A model generated the notes under the pieces. The model saw nothing but the letters and a program-made list of their open reading frames with translations. It did no database searches and had not been told where the DNA came from. The position numbers and the translations under genes were made by a program. 64,000 bases of DNA from Phytohabitans aurantiacus (lineage in GTDB: Bacteria > Actinomycetota > Actinomycetes > Mycobacteriales > Micromonosporaceae): positions 1 through 64,000 of the forward strand of contig NZ_BSDI01000014.1 of the NCBI RefSeq assembly GCF_027923225.1, in the 5' to 3' direction. Positions 1 through 8,223 of the stretch are shown here, in pieces (the stretch's first letter is position 1; each line of letters opens with the position of its first letter).

Positions 1-242
1 AGGACCATCGTGGCCGAGACCGAGACGGGTTTGGAGGTGGAGGCCATCCGGAAGATGGTGTCGCGGCGCATCGGCGGGCCACCGTCACGGTGCATGGTGC
101 CGAGCGTTTCCACATGTGTCTGGCCGTTTCGGCTGACCAAAGCGACCAGGCCGGGGATCGTGCCGGAGTCGACGTGCCCAGCCAGCACGTCATGCAGTCT
201 GCGCAGCCCCGCCTCGGAGAAGCCGCTGTTGCCGTGTCCCAC
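1..242 (-). CDS. Serine hydrolase, beta-lactamase/class C family (partial)
   Basis: Only the first 80 codons are inside the window; the gene runs off the left edge. Read on the minus strand from a GTG start, the product begins MGHGNSGFSEAGLRRLHDVL and then shows GTIPGLVALVSRNGQ and RMASTSKPVSVSA. The S-T-S-K is the SxxK nucleophile motif of the class C beta-lactamase/D-peptidase/esterase fold, and the order of blocks fits that family's N-terminus. The start is set by an AAAGGAG ribosome site 6 bases upstream. No signal peptide is visible, which favours an intracellular esterase or peptidase over a secreted beta-lactamase. Substrate cannot be judged. Confidence 0.85.
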   Translation of the reverse strand, partial: MGHGNSGFSEAGLRRLHDVLAGHVDSGTIPGLVALVSRNGQTHVETLGTMHRDGGPPMRRDTIFRMASTSKPVSVSATMV

Positions 243-267
243 GATGAGCTCCTTTGTGTACAGTATC

Positions 268-280
268 GTCCTTTTAGGAC
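268..280. promoter_or_regulatory. Palindrome in the promoter of the serine hydrolase
   Basis: GTCCTTTTAGGAC is a 5-3-5 inverted repeat 26 bases upstream of the GTG start of the flanking hydrolase gene. It adjoins a TACTGT sequence that could be its -10 box on the minus strand. It may be a repressor site; no cognate regulator is identified. Confidence 0.35.
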
Positions 281-296
281 TTGAAGGGTGGTTGCT

Positions 297-968
297 TTAC
301 AGGCTGCGGGCGGTGATGTCGCCGTGGCCGGTGGTCGCCTGGATGTTCAGGCCGGCGGCCGCGCCCTCGGTGTTCTTCAGCGCGTTGTCGATCCGGCCGT
401 AGCCGGTGCCGGCGTCCAGCGTGGCGGAGACGCCCTGGGCGGCGATGACCGTCACGTTGCCCATCTCGGTGCGCAGCACGACCGTGCCGGAGGTGGCCTC
501 GGTGATGTGGATGTCGCCCTTCTGGGTGCTGATCTCCGCGGGGCCGGTGAGGCGGCCGACCGTGACGTCACCGGCCAGGGCCGTCAGGCGCACGCTCGCG
601 GCCTCGTCGATCTTGACCGCGCCGTGCGCGCCGTCGAAGGCGATGTCGCCCAACTGTCCGACGCCCCGGAACTCGGCGGCGGCCGCCTTCGCCTCGACGC
701 GGGAACCGGCGGGCAGCTGGATCGTCAGGTCGACGGATCCGGAGGGTCCGACGAGCTGGTTCTTCCCCGCCGAGGTCTTGATCCGCAGGACGCCGTCGCT
801 GTAGTCGACCGTGGTCTGCTCGGCGGCCTTCACGTCGCGCCCCTTGGAGGCGTCGGCGGGAGCGACCTCGACGGTGGTGTCGGCCCGGTCGGCGGCGATG
901 ACCTGGACGCGCCCGGCGGCGATGTCCAGTACGGCGGCGATCGCGGCCGGGGTGTCGAACTTCTGCAT
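297..968 (-). CDS. DUF4097-type beta-strand repeat protein
   Basis: A 223-residue protein starting MQKFDTPAAIAAVLDIAAGRVQV. It has the features of DUF4097 (putative adhesin-like) proteins: repeated short strands each ending in small or charged residues (GDIAFDGAHGAVKIDEA, GDVTVGRLTGPAEISTQKG, GNVTVIAAQGVSATLDAGTG, GDITARSL), as expected for a single-stranded right-handed beta helix. No signal peptide or membrane segment is visible. GAGGAG sits 7 bases before the ATG. It is divergent from a two-HTH regulator across a 225-bp region full of short repeats, so that regulator probably controls it. The biological role of the family is unknown. Confidence 0.85.
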   Translation of the reverse strand: MQKFDTPAAIAAVLDIAAGRVQVIAADRADTTVEVAPADASKGRDVKAAEQTTVDYSDGVLRIKTSAGKNQLVGPSGSVDLTIQLPAGSRVEAKAAAAEFRGVGQLGDIAFDGAHGAVKIDEAASVRLTALAGDVTVGRLTGPAEISTQKGDIHITEATSGTVVLRTEMGNVTVIAAQGVSATLDAGTGYGRIDNALKNTEGAAAGLNIQATTGHGDITARSL

Positions 969-1003
969 CGTGCTCTCCTCAATCGCTCGTTTCTGACTGC
1001 GGA

Positions 1004-1155
1004 AACGCTACGTTGCGTTCGAGATTCTGCCAACTGCTCTGTTGCGTCCTTTCGACATTTCCCCAGGTAAACGGCGAGATTTCGTTGCAACGAGCGTAAG
1101 GCGAACGCAATAAAAGCATCGAATGCGTTGCGTTGATCAGTGGGCGAACGCTACG
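1004..1155. promoter_or_regulatory. Divergent control region with repeated CGAACGCAA boxes
   Basis: Between the DUF4097 gene and the regulator, the 9-mer TTGCGTTCG (1013-1021) recurs as its exact reverse complement CGAACGCAA (1102-1110), with a 7/9 copy at 1128-1136 (TTGCGTTGA). AACGCTACG occurs at 1004-1012 and again at 1147-1155. Such clustering is typical of operators for an autoregulating divergent regulator. The binding protein is inferred from position only. Confidence 0.45.
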
Positions 1156-1193
1156 CTGTCCAGCGACAGCGGGAAGCGTGGAGGGAGATCGCG

Positions 1194-1949
1194 GTGCCGG
1201 GAGGCAGACTCACCCAGCAGGAACGCCAGCAGATCGCGCTCGGGCTGGCCGACAGCCTCGCCTACGCCGAGATCGCCCGGCGTCTGGACCGCCCCACCTC
1301 GACGATCACGCGTGAGGTGATGCGCAACGGCGGTCCCACCGGCTACCGCGCCGACCTGGCCCACCGCGCCACCGAGCGCCGCGCCCACCGGCGCAAGCAC
1401 ACCCCGCCACGGGGGCCGGGGGCGCCGGCGCAGGCTTACGGGCGCGACGACGAGGCCGTGCGCGAGTACGAGGAGGCGTTCACGACCCTCCTGATGGGAC
1501 AGGGCCTGCCCAAGATGACGGCCCGGGTGCTGACCTGCCTCTTCATCGCCGACGCGGGCAGCCTCACCGCGTCAGAGCTGATCCAGCGACTGCAGGTCAG
1601 CCCGGCGTCCATCTCCAAGGCGACCGCGTTCCTGGAAGTCCAGGGGCTCATCCGCCGGGAACGCGACGAACGCCGCCGCGACCGCTACTTCGTCGACGAG
1701 GGCGTCTGGTACCAGTCGACGATCGCCAGCGCCCACGGCATCGCCCAGGTCGCCGGGATCGCACGGCAGGGCGTCAGCGTCCTGGGCCGCGACACCCCGG
1801 CCGCCGCTCGCCTGGAAAACATCGCCCGCTTCAGCGAGTTCATCAGCGAGAGCATCCTGCGCGCCGCGGAGCAGGTCCGGGAAATCCTCTACACCAAGCC
1901 CAGAACGGACCCAGGCGGCGCTACCGAACCGCGTCCAGACCGCGGATAG
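1194..1949 (+). CDS. Transcriptional regulator with IS30-type HTH and GbsR/MarR-like winged helix
   Basis: The N-terminus (RLTQQERQQIALGLADSLAY, then AEIARRLDRPTSTITREVMR) is an HTH_38/IS30-type helix-turn-helix. A middle segment, TARVLTCLFIADAGSLTASE followed by ELIQRLQVSPASISKATAFL and an arginine-rich wing (RRERDERRRDRYFVD), is a GbsR/MarR-like winged helix. The C-terminus is alpha-helical. I start it at GTG 1194, 6 bases after GGAGGGAG; an upstream in-frame GTG at 1140 would add 18 residues but has no ribosome site. The last 29 bases overlap the convergent debranching gene. It probably represses the divergent DUF4097 gene and itself. Confidence 0.8.
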   Translation: MPGGRLTQQERQQIALGLADSLAYAEIARRLDRPTSTITREVMRNGGPTGYRADLAHRATERRAHRRKHTPPRGPGAPAQAYGRDDEAVREYEEAFTTLLMGQGLPKMTARVLTCLFIADAGSLTASELIQRLQVSPASISKATAFLEVQGLIRRERDERRRDRYFVDEGVWYQSTIASAHGIAQVAGIARQGVSVLGRDTPAAARLENIARFSEFISESILRAAEQVREILYTKPRTDPGGATEPRPDRG

Positions 1950-3975
1950 GCGCGTGCGCGGGTATCCGGTGGAGCAGCCCTTCGGGGAGGCCGGTGACAG
2001 TGGTGTCGACGTCGTGGGTGATGTCGATCGGGTGGCCGGCGATCTGTAGGCCACGTGCGCTGATCGGGCCGAAGGGCGAGCCGGGCAGCGGGTCGAGCCG
2101 CATCCGTCCATTGGGGACGTCCGGCTCCAGGCCGATCGTGGTTTGGAGTATCAGTACGGCCGCGGCGGCGGACCATGCCTGTGGCCGGCATGCCGCGGGA
2201 TAGGGCATCGGCCGGCTCAGCGCGGAACGCGGATCCCCGGCGTGCAGCTCGGGCATCCGGTAGTCGAAGGTCTCGGCGGCGGTCAGCAGCCCGTCGATCA
2301 GAGTGGTGGCTTCGGCGGGAAAGCCGGCGCGGGCGAGTGCGGCGGCGACGATCGCGGTGTCGTGGGTCCATACCGAGCCGCAGTGATAGGACAGCGGCGC
2401 GAAACCGGCATCGTTGGCGGACATGGTGCGCAGCCCGTAGCCGCCGGACATCGCGTCGCCGCTGAGCGCGGTGGCGACGGCTCGTTCCTCGGCCGGGTCG
2501 AGCATGCCGGTGCCGAGCAGGTGGCCGATGTTGCTGGTGAGCGAGTCGACGGGGCGTTTGTCGCGGTCGAGGGCCAGGGCCGGGTAGCCGGCGTCGACCC
2601 AGAATCTGGCGCGGAACCGGTCGGCGAGAGCGGCGGCGTGTTCGCGCCACCGTTCGGCGCCGGGCCGGCCGAGCGCGTCGAGAAGGGCGGCACCGTCCAT
2701 GGCCGCGCGGTAGGCGTATCCCTGGACCTCGGCCAACGCGATGGGTGGTTCGGCGAGCCGCCCGTCGTGGTAGCGGACGGCGTCGCCGGAGTCTTTCCAG
2801 CCCTGGTTGGCCAGGCCGTGTCCGGTGGTGTCGAGGTACTCCAGGAAGCCGTCGCCGTCGGGGTCGGCGCCGTCTGCGAGCCAGCCGAGCGCGGCTTCCA
2901 GGTGCGGGAGCAGGTCGCCGACCTGCGTCTCCGCCAGGCCCCAGCGCCAGGCGTCGTGCAGCAGGCTGATCCAGAGTGGGGTGGCGTCGACGGTTCCGTA
3001 GTACGCCGCTGGCAGGTGCTGGTCGTCGGCGAGGACGAACTCCTGCCGGCGCAGCTCGTGCAGGATCTTGCCGGGTGCCTCGCCGGAGGCCGGATCCGCC
3101 TTGGTGCCCTGATGGCGGGCGAGGACCCGCAGGGTGCCGGCGGCCAGGTCGGTGCCCGTCGGCAGCAGCATGCGGGCCGCCCAGATGCTGTCGCGGCCGA
3201 ACAGGGTGAGAAACCAGGGCAGGCCGGCGCCCAGGTAGGCGTCCTGGCCGTCGGTCAGCCGCAGGGCGTGCAGGTCGTCGAGGGAGCGTGTGACCAGCCG
3301 GCCCAGGCGCTGGTCGCCGGAGGTGACCTGGGCGGCGCTCCAGTCGCGGGCTCGGACGGGTGCGTGCACCACGGCGGCGGGGTCGTGTGCCCGTACGGTG
3401 AAGCTCAGGCTGGTGGCGGTGCCCGGTTCGAGCGTGACCGCCCAGCTCAGCCGGCCGTTCTCGGCGACGTCGGCATGCTCGGCCGTGACAGCCACGGTGA
3501 TGCCGTCGCGCTCCCAGGTCAGGGTGGCGTCCGCGGTGCGGTGGGCCGCCACCGGCGTCGCCTGGCCGCCGGTCTTGACGACCTCGATCGGGGCGAGGTC
3601 GACGGCCAGGTCGACGGTGACGGTGGTGCCGACCGGCGCCGAGGCGGTCGAGGTGAGGGTGATGCGCTCGTCGATCCGGCCCGGGGTGACCGTGCGGGTC
3701 CGCTCGACGCGCAGGGTGGGGTCGGGGCCCGGGTTGCCGAGCCAGCGGGCCAGCGAGACGAAGCGGGTGGTGCCGGCGCCGTCGTTCGCGTGGCCGATCG
3801 GCTCGGTCTCCCGGCCGTCGAGGCGTAGCAGCGCCTCGGAGAGCACCCGCGTGTCCGCGTGGTAGGCGCCCTGCACCCCGGCCGCGCGGATCTGCCCGTC
3901 GGGGCCGGCCAGCGCCGTGGTGGGCGCGGCGAACGTGGCGACGAGGTCGTGCAGCAGCGGCTGAAGCCGGTTCAT
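1921..3975 (-). CDS. Glycogen-debranching-type amylo-alpha-1,6-glucosidase
   Basis: 684 residues. The N-terminal ~200 residues (GPDGQIRAAGVQGAYHADTR through VERTRTVTPGRIDERITL) match the glycogen debranching N-terminal beta-sandwich domain. The rest is an (alpha/alpha)6 glycosidase domain with PWFLTLFGRDSIWAARML, a characteristic GRDS substrate-site motif of this family, followed by GDGFLEY, NQGWKDSGDAVRYHDG and GSVWTHDTAIVAAAL. It would hydrolyse alpha-1,6 branches or short alpha-glucans in the cytoplasm; no signal peptide is present. It is divergent from a LacI regulator that heads a sugar ABC importer, suggesting intracellular processing of imported maltodextrin-like sugars. Its 3' end overlaps the convergent regulator by 29 bases. 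Confidence 0.88.
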   Translation of the reverse strand: MNRLQPLLHDLVATFAAPTTALAGPDGQIRAAGVQGAYHADTRVLSEALLRLDGRETEPIGHANDGAGTTRFVSLARWLGNPGPDPTLRVERTRTVTPGRIDERITLTSTASAPVGTTVTVDLAVDLAPIEVVKTGGQATPVAAHRTADATLTWERDGITVAVTAEHADVAENGRLSWAVTLEPGTATSLSFTVRAHDPAAVVHAPVRARDWSAAQVTSGDQRLGRLVTRSLDDLHALRLTDGQDAYLGAGLPWFLTLFGRDSIWAARMLLPTGTDLAAGTLRVLARHQGTKADPASGEAPGKILHELRRQEFVLADDQHLPAAYYGTVDATPLWISLLHDAWRWGLAETQVGDLLPHLEAALGWLADGADPDGDGFLEYLDTTGHGLANQGWKDSGDAVRYHDGRLAEPPIALAEVQGYAYRAAMDGAALLDALGRPGAERWREHAAALADRFRARFWVDAGYPALALDRDKRPVDSLTSNIGHLLGTGMLDPAEERAVATALSGDAMSGGYGLRTMSANDAGFAPLSYHCGSVWTHDTAIVAAALARAGFPAEATTLIDGLLTAAETFDYRMPELHAGDPRSALSRPMPYPAACRPQAWSAAAAVLILQTTIGLEPDVPNGRMRLDPLPGSPFGPISARGLQIAGHPIDITHDVDTTVTGLPEGLLHRIPAHAPIRGLDAVR

Positions 3976-4042
3976 GGGGTTCCCCTCGGCGGGTCTTGAC
4001 AGCGAGCGGTGCGGTGGCGCATTGTTCGAAACATTCCAGCAA

Positions 4043-4086
4043 CTTGAACGATCGAATGATGCCTTACCGAAATTAGATCGTTCAAG
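4043..4086. promoter_or_regulatory. Inverted-repeat operator between debranching gene and LacI regulator
   Basis: CTTGAACGATC (4043-4053) is perfectly repeated in inverse as GATCGTTCAAG (4076-4086), 11-bp arms with centres 33 bp apart, about three helical turns. Each arm carries an AACGATC/GATCGTT core like LacI-family half sites. A further near-palindrome, TGTTCGAAACA, lies at 4023-4033. Location in the only divergent promoter region of the cluster suggests LacI-type repression in both directions. Confidence 0.6.
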
Positions 4087-4106
4087 AGGATTTAGGAGAT
4101 CATAAG

Positions 4107-5090
4107 TTGTCGAAAGTCACGATCGCCACCGTTGCCGAGCGGGCCGGGGTCTCCCGGCAGACGGTCTCCAACGTGCTCAACACCCCCCAGGTGGTGCGTG
4201 AGGAGACCCGAGAGCGGGTCCTCGAGGCGATCGCGGCTCTCGGCTACCGCGCCAGCCAGGCGGCCCGGCAGATGCGTACCGGGCGGTCGCGGCTCATCGC
4301 GGTACGCATCGAGCCGGCCCGCGACGGGATCAACGGCTCGGTACTGGACCGCTTCCTGCACGGGCTCACCGACGCCGCCGCGCCAGCGGGGTACCGGGTG
4401 ATGCTCTACACCGCCACCGACGACACCGACGAGATCGCCACCTACGAGAACCTGCTGACCTCCTACGACCTGGACGCCTTCGTCCTGACCAGCACCCACC
4501 ACGGCGACGCGCGCACATCCTGGCTCGCCGAGCGCGGGGTGCCGTTCGTGACGTTCGGCCGGCCCTGGGGCGCCCCGGACACCCACTCCTGGGTCGACGT
4601 CGACAACGCCGCCGGCACCGCGATGGCGACCCGGCACCTGCTGGACACCGGCCACCGCCGGATCGGCTTCCTCGGCTGGCCACCCGGCTCCGGCGTCGGC
4701 GACGCCCGCCGCGACGGCTGGGCCTCCACACTCGCCGCCGCCGGCGTACCGGGTACCGGCCTCGACGCCGCCACCGAAGACGGCATCGAGTCCGGAGCCG
4801 CCGCCGTCACCGACCTGCTTGCGTCGGTGGATGCCCTGGTCTGCGCGTCCGACTCACTCGCGCTCGGCGCGCTGCGGGCCGCCCGCGAGTCCGGCCGCCC
4901 CTGCACGGTGATCGGCTTCGACGACACCGCCGTCGCCCAGGCGGTCGGCCTCAGCAGCGTCAGCCAACCCCTCACCCAGGCGGCGGCCCGCTGCATCGAC
5001 CTGCTCGCCGGCGTCCTCGACCGCTCCGCGGCGCCGCGTCAACTCCTGCTCGAACCCTCCCTTGTCCTCCGCCAGAGCGCAGCAATCTAG
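4107..5090 (+). CDS. LacI family transcriptional regulator
   Basis: 327 residues, full family length. The N-terminal HTH reads VTIATVAERAGVSRQTVSNV with the hinge helix next to it (RASQAARQMRTGRSRLIAVR). The periplasmic-binding-like sensor domain follows, with YENLLTSYDLDAFVLTSTHH, GVPFVTFGRPWG and VIGFDDTAVAQAVGLSSVSQ. It starts at TTG, 8 bases after AGGAG. It lies 9 bp upstream of a sugar ABC importer and divergent from a debranching enzyme, so it most likely senses the imported sugar and represses both units through the inverted repeat at 4043-4086. Confidence 0.93.
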   Translation: MSKVTIATVAERAGVSRQTVSNVLNTPQVVREETRERVLEAIAALGYRASQAARQMRTGRSRLIAVRIEPARDGINGSVLDRFLHGLTDAAAPAGYRVMLYTATDDTDEIATYENLLTSYDLDAFVLTSTHHGDARTSWLAERGVPFVTFGRPWGAPDTHSWVDVDNAAGTAMATRHLLDTGHRRIGFLGWPPGSGVGDARRDGWASTLAAAGVPGTGLDAATEDGIESGAAAVTDLLASVDALVCASDSLALGALRAARESGRPCTVIGFDDTAVAQAVGLSSVSQPLTQAAARCIDLLAGVLDRSAAPRQLLLEPSLVLRQSAAI

Positions 5091-5099
5091 GAGCCCCAT

Positions 5100-6335
5100 A
5101 TGAGATACGGCAGAACCGTCGCGGTCGTCGCCGCGCTTCTCCTGACAACCACGGCCTGCGGCGGCGGCTTCGACGACGAGGGCGGCGCCGCACAGCAGAG
5201 CAGCGGGCCCGCCGACCTGAAGGTCCTGATCGCGTCGTCCGGCGACGCCGAGACCAAGGCCGTCACCGACGCCGCCGCCGCGTGGGCGAGCGCCTCCGGC
5301 AACAAGGCCACCGTCACCCCGGCGCAGGACATCGTGCAGCAGCTCGGGCAGGCGTTCGCGGGCAGTACACCGCCGGACGTTTTCTACGTCGACGCGGCCC
5401 GCTTCGCCGACTACGCGAGCGTCGGGGCGCTCGAACCGTACGCCGACAAGGTCTCGAACCTCGACGACTTCTACCCGAACCTGCGGCAGGCGTTCACCTA
5501 CGACGGCACGGTCTACTGCGTGCCGAAGGACACCTCGACGCTGGCCCTGGAGATCAACACCGACCTGTGGCAGAAGGCCGGGCTCACCGACGCGGACGTG
5601 CCGACGACCTGGGACCAGCTGACCGCGGTGGCGCAGAAGATCAAGGCCAAGGGCGTCGTCCCGCTGGCGATCGGCGACACCCGGGACCGGGTCGGCGCCT
5701 TCCTCGTGCAGAACGGCGGCTGGTGGACCAGCGCCGACGGCAAGCAGGCCACGGCCGACACCCCGGCCAACGAGGCCGCCCTGACGTACGTGCAGGGGCT
5801 GCTCAAGGGCGGGCTGGCGCAGTACCCGAAGCAGCTCGACACCGGCTGGGGCGGCGAGGCGTTCGGCAAGGGCAAGGCCGCCATGACCATCGAGGGCAAC
5901 TGGATCAAGGGCGCGATGAAGGCGGACTTCCCGACGGTCAAGTACACGGTGCACGAGCTGCCGGCCGGTCCCACCGGCACTAAGGGGACGCTGTCGTTCA
6001 CCCAGTGCTGGGGGATCGCGGCCAAGAGCAGGTACAAGGACCAGGCGATCAAGTTCGTCGAGGCGATGACGGCCGCCGACCAGCAGCTGGCGTTCGCGAC
6101 CGCGTTCGGTGTCATGCCGTCCCGGCAGTCCGCCCAGGCCCAGTACACGGCCAAGTTCCCCGAGGACGCGCCGTTCATCGCCGGCGTCGCGTACGGGCAC
6201 GGCCCGGTGAACGCTCCCAAGATGGACAGCGTCCTGGCCGACCTGGACACCGGCCTGCAGGGCCTGGCCACCGGCAGCCCGAAGGCCGTCCTGCAACGCT
6301 TCGACAAGAACGCCAAGACGGCGCTCGGCGGCTGA
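5100..6335 (+). CDS. Sugar ABC transporter, substrate-binding lipoprotein
   Basis: 411 residues with a lipoprotein signal (AVVAALLLTTTACGGG, lipid-modified Cys20) and the family 1 extracellular solute-binding fold: VLIASSGDAETKAVTDAAAA, DVFYVDAARFADYASVGALE, PYADKVSNLDDFYPNLRQAF, VYCVPKDTSTLALEINTDLW and GKAAMTIEGNWIKG. It captures a carbohydrate outside the membrane and delivers it to the two permeases encoded immediately downstream. Spacing to the next gene is 7 bp. The ligand cannot be read from sequence; the neighbouring debranching enzyme suggests an oligosaccharide. No ATPase is in the operon, so a shared MsiK-type ATPase elsewhere is likely. Confidence 0.93.
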   Translation: MRYGRTVAVVAALLLTTTACGGGFDDEGGAAQQSSGPADLKVLIASSGDAETKAVTDAAAAWASASGNKATVTPAQDIVQQLGQAFAGSTPPDVFYVDAARFADYASVGALEPYADKVSNLDDFYPNLRQAFTYDGTVYCVPKDTSTLALEINTDLWQKAGLTDADVPTTWDQLTAVAQKIKAKGVVPLAIGDTRDRVGAFLVQNGGWWTSADGKQATADTPANEAALTYVQGLLKGGLAQYPKQLDTGWGGEAFGKGKAAMTIEGNWIKGAMKADFPTVKYTVHELPAGPTGTKGTLSFTQCWGIAAKSRYKDQAIKFVEAMTAADQQLAFATAFGVMPSRQSAQAQYTAKFPEDAPFIAGVAYGHGPVNAPKMDSVLADLDTGLQGLATGSPKAVLQRFDKNAKTALGG

Positions 6336-6342
6336 CGTCCCC

Positions 6343-7377
6343 ATGGCCGACTCGAAGCGTGGCGGCATCCGCGGCAACGAGCGGGTGGCCGGCTGGCTCT
6401 TCGTCACACCCGTGGTGGCTGTCCTCGGGCTCTTTCTCGTGGTGCCGATCCTCATGGCGCTCTGGGTCAGCCTCACCGACTGGAACGGGCAGGGCAGCCC
6501 GTTCCGGTCGGGTGTCCCGTTCGCCGGGCTGGACAACTACACCGGCCTGTTCACCGACGACGGGCTGGCCCGCCAGAACTTCATGACCAGCATCCGCAAC
6601 AACGCCTATTACGTGGCCGCTGTCGTTCCACTGCAGACACTGCTGGCTCTCGGCCTCGCGCTCGTGGTCAACAACCGCCTGCTCAAGGGCAAGGGCTTCT
6701 TCCGGACCGCGTTCTACTTCCCGTCGGTGACCAGCTCCGTCGCGATCAGCGTGGTCTTCCTGTTCATGTTCTCCAACAGCGGCGCGATCAACGAGATCCT
6801 CGGCTTCGTCGGCGTCAACGGGCCGCAGTGGTTCGCCGACCCGCGCGGCGTGCTGCACCTGGCGTTGGGCGCGGTCGGACTCGTCGACGTCAGCGCGCCG
6901 CCCGCCGCGCTGACCGATCACGGCGTGCTCGGCCTGACCTGGTGGGACTGGAGCTCCGGGCCCAGCGTCGCGATGTGCGCCATCATCGCGCTCGTCGTCT
7001 GGACCACCTCCGGCACGTTCATGCTGATGTTCCTGGCCGCGCTGCAGAACATCCCGGGACAGCTCGACGAGGCGGGCCTCGTCGACGGCGCGACCCGCTG
7101 GCAGCGGCTGCGCTTCATCACCCTGCCGCAGCTGCGGCCCACCATGTTTTTGGTGCTCACTCTCGGCCTGATCGGCAGCTGGCAGGTCTTCGACCAGATC
7201 TACGTGATGAGCCAGGGCAACCCGGCCAAGACCACCCTGACGCCCGCGTACCTGTCCTACCGCACCGCCTTCCGCGACTTCGACTACGGCTCCGGCGCGG
7301 CGATCTCGTTCGTCCTCTTCCTGATCATCATCGTGCTCACCCTGCTGCAGCGGCGAGCGCTGCGGGAAAGGCCCTGA
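6343..7377 (+). CDS. Sugar ABC transporter permease (MalF type)
   Basis: 344 residues with six hydrophobic segments (for example VAGWLFVTPVVAVLGLFLVV and TAFYFPSVTSSVAISVVFLF). The EAA loop near the C-terminus is EAGLVDGATRWQRLRFITLP, the cytoplasmic site that contacts the ATPase. An extended periplasmic loop (residues about 150-205) is typical of MalF-like CUT1 permeases. It lies between the binding protein gene (7 bp) and the second permease (1 bp), so they are translated as one unit. Confidence 0.93.
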   Translation: MADSKRGGIRGNERVAGWLFVTPVVAVLGLFLVVPILMALWVSLTDWNGQGSPFRSGVPFAGLDNYTGLFTDDGLARQNFMTSIRNNAYYVAAVVPLQTLLALGLALVVNNRLLKGKGFFRTAFYFPSVTSSVAISVVFLFMFSNSGAINEILGFVGVNGPQWFADPRGVLHLALGAVGLVDVSAPPAALTDHGVLGLTWWDWSSGPSVAMCAIIALVVWTTSGTFMLMFLAALQNIPGQLDEAGLVDGATRWQRLRFITLPQLRPTMFLVLTLGLIGSWQVFDQIYVMSQGNPAKTTLTPAYLSYRTAFRDFDYGSGAAISFVLFLIIIVLTLLQRRALRERP

Positions 7378-7378
7378 C

Positions 7379-8209
7379 ATGCGTACGCTCGCCACCCGGT
7401 TCGCCGGCTACGCCATCCTGGTCTTCTTCTCGCTGGTCTTCCTCTACCCGTTCGTCATCCAGATCGCGAACTCGTTCAAGACGGAACCGGACGCGTCGGC
7501 GAACCCGCTGTCGCCGATCGCACACCCGTTCACCACCGACTCGATGGCCCGGATCTTCGACGGCACCGGCTTCCCGACCTGGATCGGCAACTCCGTCCTG
7601 GTCACCGTCATCGTCACGATCTGCCGGGTGCTGTTCGGCTCGATGGCCGGCTACGCCCTGTCCCGGCTGCGCTTCCCGGGCCGGCGCCCGCTCTTCGCCA
7701 CCCTGATCGGGCTCATGGCGGTACCGGGCGTGGTCCTGCTCATCCCGAAGTTCCTGGTCCTCAACCAACTCGGCATCTACAACACGTACGCCGCGCTGAT
7801 CGTGCCCATGATCGCGGACGCCGCCACCGTCTTCATCATGAAACAGTTCTTCGACTCGGTGCCGGTCAGCGTCGAGGAGGCCGCCCGCATCGACGGCGCG
7901 GGCATCTTCCGGACCTTCTGGTCCGTGGTGCTGCCCACCGCCCGGCCCGCGCTGATCACCGTAACGATCCTGGCGTTTCAGGGCTCGTGGAACGAATTCC
8001 CCCACACGGTGGTCGCCGTACAGGACCCATCCCTGTTCACCCTGCCACGCGGGCTGGCCGACCTGGTCAGCGGATCCCTCGGCTCCGGCAGCCAGTACCC
8101 GCTCAAGCTCGGCGCCGCGCTTCTGGCCACCATCCCCGTAGCGATCATCTTCGTCATATTCCAGCGCTACTTCGTCCGCGACGCCAACGAGGGCGCCGAA
8201 AAAGGCTAG
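7379..8209 (+). CDS. Carbohydrate ABC transporter permease (MalG type)
   Basis: 276 residues and six membrane spans. It begins with the family's short N-terminal span (FAGYAILVFFSLVFLYPFVI) and carries the EAA motif EEAARIDGAGIFRTFWSVVL. The C-terminus (IVFVIFQRYFVRDANEGAEKG) has the QRYFV-G signature of MalG/LacG permeases. It is the last gene of the LacI-SBP-permease-permease operon; 14 bp downstream an unrelated ABC-2 operon begins. Confidence 0.92.
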   Translation: MRTLATRFAGYAILVFFSLVFLYPFVIQIANSFKTEPDASANPLSPIAHPFTTDSMARIFDGTGFPTWIGNSVLVTVIVTICRVLFGSMAGYALSRLRFPGRRPLFATLIGLMAVPGVVLLIPKFLVLNQLGIYNTYAALIVPMIADAATVFIMKQFFDSVPVSVEEAARIDGAGIFRTFWSVVLPTARPALITVTILAFQGSWNEFPHTVVAVQDPSLFTLPRGLADLVSGSLGSGSQYPLKLGAALLATIPVAIIFVIFQRYFVRDANEGAEKG

Positions 8210-8223
8210 GTGCGGAGAGTCAA

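Noticed and set aside
1889..4042. A 717-codon open frame on the minus strand overlapping the debranching gene
   Set aside because: Arginine/proline-rich translation with no domain; it is the shadow frame of the well-supported debranching enzyme.
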